A stretch of 5,487 nt of DNA from Nitrososphaeraceae archaeon (GCA_025922715.1 JAICHH010000122.1:1-5487), one strand, 5' to 3'; shown: positions 1 to 4,983, numbered from the stretch's first letter. A program made the numbers and translations. Notes: a model not told the origin generated them from the letters alone.

Positions 1-60
1 AAGTCAAGGTTATTGCAATTTTCCAAAATAATAAAAGGAATATGGTCAATAAACTACTAG

Positions 61-201
61 ATTAGATTAATAAAAGTAGAAATCAACATTACAAAACATG
101 GTATAGATGCTGTACTAGCCAGTCTTGCTCTTACGTTAGACCCAATAGTTGAAGATCAGATATCCCAATTAGTACTCCAAATAGGAGCAGCACTTAATGC
201 A
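61..201 (+). other. In-frame upstream extension of the surface-protein gene without a start codon
   Basis: These 47 codons continue the frame of the downstream gene and read as credible protein (ITKHGIDAVLASLALTLDPI at 97-156, then VEDQISQLVLQIGAALNALG), with the same hydrophobic and amphipathic rhythm as the following residues. There is no ATG, GTG or TTG, and TAG lies directly upstream at 58-60. An ATG at 42 opens a second frame (MVNKLLD) that ends at TAG 63-65; one base of frameshift between 61 and 65 would join it to this frame. I infer a mutated 5' end, an unusual start codon, or a base error. Confidence 0.5.
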
Positions 202-882
202 TTGGGTATCCAAGTAACCCCAACGTTACTTGCCACCATCATAGCAAGCATTGACATCGATGCAATAGTCGATGATATAATCGCAAACGTAGAAGCTTCA
301 TTAGGAATACTTGAAGAATGTCTAGGTCTAGAACCAACACCACCAACAACAACAGCAACATTAACGGTAAACAAAGAGGTTTTTGGATGTAATAATTTTA
401 TAATCGGTAATGATATCATGGATTGTGCGCAGATGACTAATACCGATCCGGCATGGCTTCCCTGTACCGATTCTACAATCAGCAATTCTTCTCAATGTCT
501 GGAATTAACAGCAAATCTATTTGATATTGAAGTATTAGATGATCAGAATAGTCAAATCATCTCTCCGTTTGAAGGATCTGCACAGGGCACAACAATTGAA
601 AATCTACAACCAGGAGAATATGAAGTAAACGAGATACAATACCAAAGTAATATCAACCAGTTGGGAGCCTTTCTAAATGATCAAACTACGTGTCGTAATC
701 TGGGATTTGATGATGGAGGAACTCTACTATATACAAATGCAGATCCAGATCGACGTTATATTATATGTATAGAATATGAAGATGAACAGGGAAATGATTG
801 CAGTACACTGACTTTAGCGGCAGGAGAAGATAAAACATGCACGGTTAAAAACTACATTAGATTTACCAATATTCCATTGTAA
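202..882 (+). CDS. Cysteine-rich surface/secreted protein with prealbumin-like (Cna-B/SpaA-like) domain, 5' end disrupted or missing
   Basis: Probable extracellular or cell-surface structural protein; no enzyme motif is seen. Residue numbers count from the TTG at 202. Residues 1-40 are alternating hydrophobic helix-like sequence, 44-53 form a Pro/Thr linker (EPTPPTTTATL), and the rest is beta-rich with nine cysteines (40, 63, 75, 88, 99, 164, 189, 200, 213). The stretch FEGSAQGTTIENLQPGEYEV (123-142) fits the signature of prealbumin-like Cna-B/SpaA domains, where a Gly-Ser turn precedes a L-x-PGxYxV strand. The ending AGEDKTCTVKN is also typical of such archaeal and bacterial surface repeats. 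TTG 202 is only the first usable start codon: the same frame is open and protein-like back to 61, just after a TAG at 58-60, with no ATG/GTG/TTG between. No signal peptide is visible, so the gene is probably 5'-truncated or frameshifted. The fold is moderately sure, the start is not. Confidence 0.7.
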   Translation: MGIQVTPTLLATIIASIDIDAIVDDIIANVEASLGILEECLGLEPTPPTTTATLTVNKEVFGCNNFIIGNDIMDCAQMTNTDPAWLPCTDSTISNSSQCLELTANLFDIEVLDDQNSQIISPFEGSAQGTTIENLQPGEYEVNEIQYQSNINQLGAFLNDQTTCRNLGFDDGGTLLYTNADPDRRYIICIEYEDEQGNDCSTLTLAAGEDKTCTVKNYIRFTNIPL

Positions 883-921
883 ATACAATTCCACAATTCC
901 CATTTTTCGGACAATATAAAA

Positions 922-956
922 AATATTTTTTGTTTTTTGTTTGTTTGATTTCTTAC
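922..956 (+). terminator. T-rich tract downstream of the surface-protein gene
   Basis: About 40 nt after the stop codon the plus strand becomes strongly T-rich, with successive runs of T broken by single G or A. No strong hairpin precedes it. Archaeal RNA polymerase terminates at such oligo-T stretches, so this is the likely 3' end of the upstream transcript. Confidence 0.4.
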
Positions 957-979
957 TGTTTTATTTCTTCCCTCTGTCC

Positions 980-1100
980 TCAATGAACTTCATAATATAC
1001 CACTAAATCAAGAAGGCCAGTTTTAGGATCTCTATATCTTTGAGAACCATGTATCTTTACCACAATGCTCAGTTACAATATCAACCAATCGATCATATTT
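980..1100 (-). pseudogene. Frameshifted remnant of a small unidentified gene
   Basis: Two overlapping minus-strand frames together read as one protein. The upstream part (1100 to 1032) gives KYDRLVDIVTEHCGKDTWFS and then hits TAG at 1032-1034. The neighbouring frame, open from 1072, gives SQRYRDPKTGLLDLVVYYEV followed by His and TGA at 980-982. Joined near 1045 with a one-base shift, they read as a coherent C-terminal segment of roughly 40 residues ending in RDPKTGLLDLVVYYEVH. The 5' end is absent: an in-frame TAA lies just upstream, and the region runs into the promoter of the gene at 1132. I do not recognise the family. The call rests on residue composition only, so chance remains possible. 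Confidence 0.4.
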
Positions 1101-1108
1101 TTATATAA
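1099..1108 (+). promoter_or_regulatory. TATA box for the winged-helix gene
   Basis: TTTTATATAA is centred about 28 nt before the ATG at 1132. Archaeal initiation occurs about 25-27 nt downstream of the TATA centre, so the transcript would start at or within 2-3 nt of the ATG (leaderless). No Shine-Dalgarno sequence precedes the ATG, which agrees. Confidence 0.6.
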
Positions 1109-1131
1109 TCTTATTTCCTTGTATTATATAC

Positions 1132-1461
1132 ATGTCTGATAGTAATGTAATTCCACCAAAGTCAAGTTCTTCAGAAGATGAATATTATAAACAATGGACA
1201 AAATATAGAATTTTGGAAGAAGCATATAATCGTGATAAGCAGTCTTCAAATAACATTACAATAAATGAAATTCAAGAAATGTATCCAGCATTGGGAGATT
1301 TAGAATCAATTAGAAGAGAAGCAAGAGGGATGGATATGAAAGACAATCCATTAATCAAATTTGTAGGCACTTTTGATGAGGATACTATTACGATAACTGA
1401 TAAGGGTAGAACCTATTACGAGGAGAATAAAAATACAGAAATTCCTAAATTAGATTTTTAA
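1132..1461 (+). CDS. Small winged-helix-like (putative DNA-binding) protein
   Basis: A 109-residue soluble protein, likely cytoplasmic. Residues 1-18 are Ser/Pro/Glu-rich and probably disordered. Helix-forming sequence follows at 21-35 (QWTKYRILEEAYNRD), then NITINEIQEMYP (41-52) as a possible second helix and IRREARGMD (60-68) as a candidate recognition helix. The C-terminal part FVGTFDEDTITITDKGRTYY (77-96) looks like the beta-hairpin wing and closing helix of archaeal winged-helix proteins, where an 'I-T-x-K-G-x-x-Y' ending is common. The ATG at 1132 is supported by a TATA box at leaderless spacing. The gene is monocistronic and convergent with the secreted NTF2-like gene, 120 bp away. No ligand-binding or metal-binding motif is visible, so the regulatory target is unknown. 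It could be a non-DNA-binding helical protein. Confidence 0.65.
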   Translation: MSDSNVIPPKSSSSEDEYYKQWTKYRILEEAYNRDKQSSNNITINEIQEMYPALGDLESIRREARGMDMKDNPLIKFVGTFDEDTITITDKGRTYYEENKNTEIPKLDF

Positions 1462-1581
1462 CAATTATTTTCGTTTATAAATTAATTTTCTTATTGTTTA
1501 AATACCACTTGAATATTTCTTACAAAATTATCAAACCTTCGCTCGACTTCTAAAGTATGTTCATATATTTTATTAGTATAA

Positions 1582-2061
1582 CTAATGACTAAATAGATAT
1601 TCCTCTAGGATCCTTCCATCCTTCCAGTGTGCGACTGTAACCATAGTGCTATTGAAGGATTCTCCAGTTGATAGGTCCGTTCGCGTTGAGTTACCTGTTA
1701 CTGCTGTCCAGTTCCCTGCTGCGATTTTTAGTGGATGGGCTATTATTGTGCTTGGTGTAGATGATAGCGATTCATTTGCCCATTTGACATGTTGGTCTAT
1801 ACCTCTAGTAACTTTGCCAGAAAAATCCACAACCAATACATCAGGACTATGTATTTCTCGAAAAAGTGTCCAATTTCTATTGTTCCATGCATCAAAGTCG
1901 AGTTGATCGAAACGATCAAGGTTGGTTTTTGCTTCTGGGCTGTCCGCAACCACTACTACTGCATCATCAGATGTTTGATTGTATGATTGAGAAAAAGAAT
2001 TGTTAAGTGGATTAATAATTATCAGGCTTATTATAATACCAAATATTATTGTTTTTAGCAT
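1582..2061 (-). CDS. Secreted SnoaL/NTF2-like domain protein
   Basis: This 159-residue protein begins with a signal peptide: K3, then a hydrophobic core at 5-17 (IIFGIIISLIIIN), with likely cleavage near residue 25 (NSFSQS). The mature part from about 47 to the end has the NTF2/SnoaL cone-fold pattern: a first helix (LDRFDQLDFDAWNNRNW), the 'SPDVLVVDFSGKVTRGIDQH' segment (72-91) where SnoaL-like proteins place strand-turn-helix, and closing strands ending WKDGRILEEYLF, a typical SnoaL C-terminus. SnoaL-type proteins include polyketide cyclases, isomerases and binding proteins; the substrate here cannot be told. Six N-x-S/T sequons lie after the signal (N28, N63, N96, N117, N124, N137), suggesting a glycosylated exported protein. 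The ATG at 2061 fits both the signal peptide and a TATA box at leaderless distance. Confidence 0.85.
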   Translation of the reverse strand: MLKTIIFGIIISLIIINPLNNSFSQSYNQTSDDAVVVVADSPEAKTNLDRFDQLDFDAWNNRNWTLFREIHSPDVLVVDFSGKVTRGIDQHVKWANESLSSTPSTIIAHPLKIAAGNWTAVTGNSTRTDLSTGESFNSTMVTVAHWKDGRILEEYLFSH

Positions 2062-2076
2062 ATGATAGGAAATTAG

Positions 2077-2090
2077 TTAAAATTTAAAAA
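2077..2090 (-). promoter_or_regulatory. TATA box for the SnoaL-like gene
   Basis: On the minus strand the sequence TTTTTAAATTTTAA is centred about 23 nt before the ATG at 2061. This fits an archaeal TATA element driving a leaderless or almost leaderless mRNA. No Shine-Dalgarno sequence precedes the ATG. Confidence 0.45.
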
Positions 2091-2185
2091 TGTTTTTCTT
2101 GAAATACTTAATTTGTAATCTGAGTTATTTGTGTAATTAATTCCTTTATCTATCTATTGTAATTTAATTAGAATATTGAAAATAA

Positions 2186-2208
2186 AATTAATTAATTAAT
2201 TAATTAAT
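2186..2208. repeat. AATT tetranucleotide tandem repeat
   Basis: Nearly six perfect tandem copies of AATT (23 nt) lie in the gap upstream of the SnoaL-like gene. The unit is self-complementary, so the tract can slip or cruciform. No function is evident. Confidence 0.8.
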
Positions 2209-2356
2209 CTATTACTCTAGTGATATAAACTCTTATCAAAGAAACAAAATATGAAACATTTTTCAGAATAATATTGAATAAAACGATTAGGTAATGAACA
2301 TATTAAATTATTAAATATTATTATGAAGAAATAATATTACAGAATCCTGTCTGTCC

Positions 2357-2433
2357 AACCATAGCCCATGCTCTCTCTATGTATTTGCTCCATCATCATC
2401 ATCATTCTTGAGAAGTAGTAGTAGGCTATGGTT
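2357..2433. repeat. Hairpin element A (AACCATAGCC / GGCTATGGTT arms)
   Basis: A perfect 10-bp inverted repeat (2357-2366 and 2424-2433) encloses 57 nt. The inside carries five CAT triplets (2391-2405) and a GTA/AGT triplet run (2415-2423). The arms match those of element B about 90 bp to the right, and the interiors show weaker similarity. It could be a structured RNA, a short MITE-like repeat or a protein-binding site. No target-site duplication is visible at the ends. Confidence 0.6.
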
Positions 2434-2523
2434 TACTATTAACAATAATAATTAATTTGTCTCAAATTATTAAATATAATATTATCAATTTGAATATACT
2501 CTCCGAAAAGCAAGACTAACGTC

Positions 2524-2575
2524 ACCATAGCCTTCTATTATTGATATATTCCTCATCAATAATAGTGGGTTATGG
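2524..2575 (+). repeat. Hairpin element B, followed by a T run (possible terminator or RNA)
   Basis: CCATAGCC (2525-2532) pairs with GGTTATGG (2568-2575, one G-U pair in RNA). After a 2x2 internal loop, CTATTATTGAT (2535-2545) pairs perfectly with ATCAATAATAG (2555-2565) around a 9-nt loop. On the plus strand the stem is followed by CTTCTTTTTT (2576-2585), the layout of a hairpin-plus-U-tract 3' end. It sits 27 bp past the stop codon of the minus-strand receiver gene, so it may also end or protect that mRNA. The arms are shared with element A. Confidence 0.65.
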
Positions 2576-2602
2576 CTTCTTTTTTACTAATATTATAAAG
2601 AA

Positions 2603-2980
2603 TTAGAGTTTGTCATCATGAGAAATAGATTTTGATATGATTTCATTTACAGCAGTAATTAATTTAACTATCGATACACGTTTTTTGAGAATGTTGAATT
2701 TATAATTATATTTGAAATCCTTGAAATTACTTAATAGTATTACATTTAGTTTTGGATTTATTTCTAAGAGTTTGGTACTAAGAAATAATGCATTTATTTT
2801 GGGCATTTTGTCATTGATAATTAATAATGAGTATTTATTCGAGTTTTCCTTGATGTGTTGATATGCCAAACGCGGATCAGTGAAACTAGAAACATTATAG
2901 CCACTCATTTGTAATGCCTCGCTAAATAGATTTAATAAATCGGGATCATCATCAATTATGGCTATAGATTTAGTAAACAT
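2603..2980 (-). CDS. Stand-alone response-regulator receiver protein with Asn at the phosphoacceptor site
   Basis: A single REC domain of 125 residues with no output domain. The acidic pocket is intact (IIDDDPD, D10-D12), followed by the alpha-1 helix and YNVSSF as beta-2. The third strand reads SLLIINDKMP. Receivers have D-x-x-M-P there, so with M59-P60 as anchor the phosphoacceptor position is N56 (AAT, 2813-2815), with a neighbouring D57. The switch Ser/Thr is present as S84 (VILLSNF). The usual K-P pair after beta-5 reads K100-R101. It may therefore be a non-phosphorylated adaptor or pseudo-receiver, unless D57 substitutes. Family knowledge: stand-alone receivers act by protein-protein contact, and thaumarchaea carry many. 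A TATA box lies at leaderless distance from the ATG at 2980. The gene is divergent from the one at 3051. No histidine kinase is in the window. Confidence 0.9.
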   Translation of the reverse strand: MFTKSIAIIDDDPDLLNLFSEALQMSGYNVSSFTDPRLAYQHIKENSNKYSLLIINDKMPKINALFLSTKLLEINPKLNVILLSNFKDFKYNYKFNILKKRVSIVKLITAVNEIISKSISHDDKL

Positions 2981-3002
2981 CCATATAGATAAACGTAAAA
3001 AA

Positions 3003-3010
3003 CTATTTAA
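3003..3010 (-). promoter_or_regulatory. TATA box for the receiver gene
   Basis: TTAAATAG on the minus strand is centred about 27 nt before the ATG at 2980, predicting a leaderless transcript. The divergent gene starts at 3051, so this 70-bp spacer must hold both promoters. No convincing separate TATA box is visible for the plus-strand gene. Confidence 0.5.
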
Positions 3011-3050
3011 GCATGATTTGTATTCTTTCTTTTGAAATTTTGTTTAGACA

Positions 3051-3350
3051 ATGCTTAATAAAGAATTGTTTAATACTTCTTTTTCAAAGAAATATCAAAT
3101 TAAATTAGATAAAGATCAAACGACTAAAGCAAAGAAAATATTGTCTATGAATAATGAAAAAAGTTTCCCAGTATATATTCCTAGAAAATTAATAAAAATA
3201 AATCTAGACAATTTAATAGAAAGTATTTATGTTTCACCTTATGTAGATGATTATTTTATCGAAGTTATTAATTCTCTAATTGAAAAATATGATATTTCTA
3301 ATAAAGATATAATATTATCAGAATTATATTATAAAAAAAATAATTCTTGA
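3051..3350 (+). CDS. Short protein resembling the C-terminal end of DUF2971 proteins, possibly a gene remnant
   Basis: A 99-residue Lys/Asn/Ile-rich protein with no signal peptide or membrane segment. Residues 40-93 (from PVYIPRKLIK through DLxxLI-like NLDNLIESIYVSP to LIEKYDI and SELY) resemble the C-terminal motif of DUF2971 proteins: a D-L-x-x-L-I-x-x-I-x-V-S-P strand, then a helix ending K-Y, then a terminal S-E-L-Y. From memory of the family, DUF2971 proteins are about 250-300 residues, so two thirds would be missing. An in-frame TAG at 3045-3047 lies just before the ATG, and no N-terminal remnant is visible upstream, where the divergent receiver gene begins 70 bp away. It may be a decayed tail, or a short gene still translated. 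Family assignment is from recalled motif only. The function of DUF2971 is not established. Confidence 0.55.
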   Translation: MLNKELFNTSFSKKYQIKLDKDQTTKAKKILSMNNEKSFPVYIPRKLIKINLDNLIESIYVSPYVDDYFIEVINSLIEKYDISNKDIILSELYYKKNNS

Positions 3351-3371
3351 TCTATATATTATTCATTAAGT

Positions 3372-3398
3372 ATAGTAGTTAATAGTCATCACTACTAT
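3372..3398 (+). repeat. Small hairpin downstream of the DUF2971-like gene
   Basis: ATAGTAGT (3372-3379) and ACTACTAT (3391-3398) form a perfect 8-bp inverted repeat with an 11-nt loop, starting 22 nt after the stop codon. An AT-rich tract with short T runs follows. It may be the 3' end of the mRNA, but no long U tract follows directly. Confidence 0.35.
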
Positions 3399-3666
3399 TA
3401 CAAATTATTATTTAATATTATAATTGTCTATCCTTATGTATTAAATAATTATTAAATAGGGTTATTGCATATTATATGATATCTTTGCAATATTTTATAT
3501 TTGTATTTTAGGATTTTAGGATTTATCATAAAGTACTATGATTATTATCTTTAATGAAATAGTCAAAGTTTCATATATAATATGGGAAAAGTAAAATTTG
3601 AATTATAAGGCAAAGCAGAATAAATTTTATATATTAAGAAATTTAGTTTATTTATCTTATGATAGT
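3399..3666. other. AT-rich intergenic region without a convincing gene
   Basis: Only small items are seen: a tandem direct repeat of ATTTTAGG (3505-3512 and 3513-3520) with half a third copy, a 7-bp inverted repeat (TATTGCA 3463-3469, TGCAATA 3486-3492), and reading frames under 20 codons. The first two lie in the shared 3' region of convergent genes at 3350 and 3667. Confidence 0.5.
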
Positions 3667-3876
3667 CTATTGAATTTCTTGCTCTAATTTTAACCTAGAT
3701 TTATACTTCTTATTTCTTGGTCTGGTTCTTAATCTATAACCACAACATGGACACCAAAAACCGCCCCATTTAATAAAAACTTGACAAACCTGACAACGTT
3801 TTTGTCCAGCTAGGTAACGACCAATATTTGATGGCTTTATTGCTTTATGACGCAAACATATTCCTTTGCATACCAT
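3667..3876 (-). CDS. Small zinc-ribbon protein (C-x3-C, C-x2-C, C-P-C-C)
   Basis: A 69-residue basic protein with seven cysteines: C3-x3-C7 near the start, then C28-x2-C31 (RCQVC) and C42-P-C44-C45 in GFWCPCCGYRLR. The two C-x2-C knuckles 10 residues apart form a compact zinc ribbon; C3, C7 and H10 could hold a second site. The C-terminus after residue 46 is strongly Arg/Lys-rich (RLRTRPRNKKYKSRLK), suggesting nucleic-acid contact. From memory, very similar short proteins (CKGIC...GRY..GQKRC..C...WCPCCGYRLRT) occur, often in many copies, in thaumarchaeal genomes; their role is unknown. Unlike its neighbours it has a clear Shine-Dalgarno sequence, which fixes the ATG at 3876. It lies 86 bp after the gene ending at 3963, with its own possible TATA box in between. 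Confidence 0.85.
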   Translation of the reverse strand: MVCKGICLRHKAIKPSNIGRYLAGQKRCQVCQVFIKWGGFWCPCCGYRLRTRPRNKKYKSRLKLEQEIQ

Positions 3877-3883
3877 TTTTAGT

Positions 3884-3890
3884 CACTCCT
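3884..3890 (-). promoter_or_regulatory. Shine-Dalgarno site of the zinc-ribbon gene
   Basis: AGGAGTG on the minus strand lies 7 nt before the ATG at 3876, a good spacing for pairing with the 16S rRNA end. It is the only strong SD in the window and supports a leadered mRNA for this gene. Confidence 0.65.
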
Positions 3891-3922
3891 AGTTTTAGTA
3901 ATCTAGAATCAGTTATGTTAAA

Positions 3923-3932
3923 CTTAAATAAA
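3923..3932 (-). promoter_or_regulatory. Possible TATA box for the zinc-ribbon gene
   Basis: TTTATTTAAG on the minus strand would place the transcript start near 3902, giving a leader of about 25 nt that contains the SD site. The background is AT-rich, so this is tentative; the gene could also be co-transcribed from the one upstream. Confidence 0.35.
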
Positions 3933-3962
3933 ATAAGATGAGATTGATTTACATGAATTTGA

Positions 3963-4259
3963 TTAAATAAAGTAAGACTCAATCTCATTTAGTCTATCTA
4001 AGGAACCGTCACTTTTAAGAAGATCAGAAAATTCCATTCCAGTTCTTATCTTTTGTAAAAACAAAATAACCTCTTCATTGTTTACACCATGCTTAATATC
4101 ATATTTTATTCTCATTTGAACTTTATGTATTCCACCATATCGCTTATACATCCTTCGTTCAAATTTAGTAGCATCTGGTGATAGCCCCTTTACATGTTTT
4201 ATTATTGTTTTTTCCATGTTTTTTACATGCCATTCTCTCATAGGAAAACTATTTTGCAT
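3963..4259 (-). CDS. Hypothetical protein of unknown function
   Basis: I do not recognise this protein. From the ATG at 4259 it has 98 residues, mostly charged and helical, with no signal peptide, cysteine cluster or known motif. The centre is basic (HVKGLSPDATKFERRMYKRY, then HKVQMRIKYDIKHG) and the C-terminal third is acidic and helical (SDLLKSDGSLDRLNEIESYF). A TTG at 4283 opens the frame further upstream, but it lies about 12 nt after the TATA-like TTATATAC and thus probably before the transcript start, so it is unlikely. Other in-frame ATGs are at 4241 and 4217; the last gives a tidy 84-residue protein beginning MEKTIIKHVKG. The start is unsure, the frame is well supported. The zinc-ribbon gene follows on the same strand. 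Confidence 0.6.
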   Translation of the reverse strand: MQNSFPMREWHVKNMEKTIIKHVKGLSPDATKFERRMYKRYGGIHKVQMRIKYDIKHGVNNEEVILFLQKIRTGMEFSDLLKSDGSLDRLNEIESYFI

Positions 4260-4290
4260 CAAAAAAATCAATGTACAATACAATAAAGCC

Positions 4291-4298
4291 GTATATAA
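4291..4298 (-). promoter_or_regulatory. TATA-like element upstream of the hypothetical gene
   Basis: TTATATAC on the minus strand, within a longer TTATATTATATAC, predicts a start near 4269. That leaves about 10 nt of leader before the ATG at 4259 and argues against the TTG at 4283. Confidence 0.4.
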
Positions 4299-4305
4299 TA
4301 TAACC

Positions 4306-4963
4306 TATTAATTCATGCATATTTTAATAAAAATAATATTATTTATTATATAAATAAGCATATGACCTAATTTTAGTCAACTGATAAAAGAATATGAATA
4401 CAAAACTTCCTATTAGAAATAAAAATAACTATCTAGTAATACAAAATTAAAATAAGATATACAAATTGTTTGATGTTAGATTGAAATTTACTATCAAACC
4501 TGATTTTGAAGAAAAATTAAAAATTAATTAGTATTATTAAGATAAAAATAATTTTAATATATATAGAAGAAAAACTACAAGATTGTAGTATTGAGTAAGA
4601 ATTTATTTTTTATTATGAATTGAAAAAGCAAATAACTCTATAGCGATAAAATATTAATTTATTTCTAGAGCTAAAATCATAATAGAATGGATTTATATAA
4701 ATTATGATTGAAATGATAATTTATTCTTTAAACATACTATAAAATAATATTATATAAATCAAGATCTTGTTTACAATTTTATTAATCAGATATAGCTTTA
4801 TTTTTATTTGTTTAATTAACTACATAATATAACGTCATGTAGATGATTTACATTATATACTATTACTAAATATTCTAATATTTTGGAAGGTTAAACAATC
4901 ATTACATTATCTATAAATTTAAGATAATTAGTAAAATAAGAGGTTAAATAGATTTTTACTATA
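4306..4963. other. Long, extremely AT-rich gene-free stretch
   Basis: No convincing gene or RNA is visible. Composition is extreme: for example, 4501-4560 has only 5 G or C in 60, against 24 in 60 at 301-360 in the surface-protein gene. Items seen: an 11-bp perfect inverted repeat (4690-4700 and 4750-4760); a 7-bp hairpin (ATTATCT 4906-4912, AGATAAT 4922-4928); and a short frame at 4451-4531 ending FTIKPDFEEKLKIN, which looks protein-like but is too short to name. It may be degraded coding DNA. Confidence 0.5.
4690..4760. repeat. 11-bp inverted repeat in the AT-rich gap
   Basis: GATTTATATAA (4690-4700) and TTATATAAATC (4750-4760) are perfect reverse complements with 49 nt between them. All but one base pair of the arms is A-T, so chance is a real alternative in this composition. 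Confidence 0.4.
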
Positions 4964-4964
4964 T

Positions 4965-4976
4965 AAAAGAAAAAAA
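4965..4976 (-). terminator. T-tract terminator of the DUF1059 gene
   Basis: On the minus strand the run TTTTTTTCTTTT begins 7 nt after the stop codon, which is itself the second of two stops in tandem (TAA at 4984-4986 and 4981-4983). This is a typical archaeal oligo-T termination site. Confidence 0.55.
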
Positions 4977-4983
4977 TAGTTTA

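Noticed and set aside
156..485. 109-codon minus-strand open frame
   Set aside because: It lies antisense to the surface-protein gene, which has the better domain evidence; its protein is a low-complexity mirror (repeated SMISL, VVVGGVG) with no recognisable family.
1462..1581. Minus-strand frame reading EHTLEVERRFDNFVRNIQVV plus FKQ and stop
   Set aside because: It looks protein-like but is about 35 codons at most without a start codon, and overlaps the end of the SnoaL-like gene in another frame. Short open frames like this are expected between genes; a homology search would decide.
1646..1986. Two plus-strand open frames of 86 and 65 codons
   Set aside because: Both are antisense to the SnoaL-like gene, which has a signal peptide, family pattern and promoter on the minus strand. 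They are shadows.
2391..2405. ATGATGATG on the minus strand as a C box of a C/D-box guide RNA
   Set aside because: No CTGA D box or second C'/D' pair lies at the usual spacing; the match comes from the CAT triplet run.
2357..2433. MITE or insertion-sequence end
   Set aside because: The arms are perfect but there is no flanking target-site duplication and no transposase in the window; kept only as a repeat.
3372..3398. CRISPR-like or tandem repeat array
   Set aside because: There is only a single 8-bp inverted repeat; no regularly spaced repeated unit exists anywhere in the window.
4466..4531. Small frame from TTG reading LFDVRLKFTIKPDFEEKLKI plus N
   Set aside because: It has only 21 codons, no promoter or ribosome site, and no family I recognise; mentioned as a possible remnant only.
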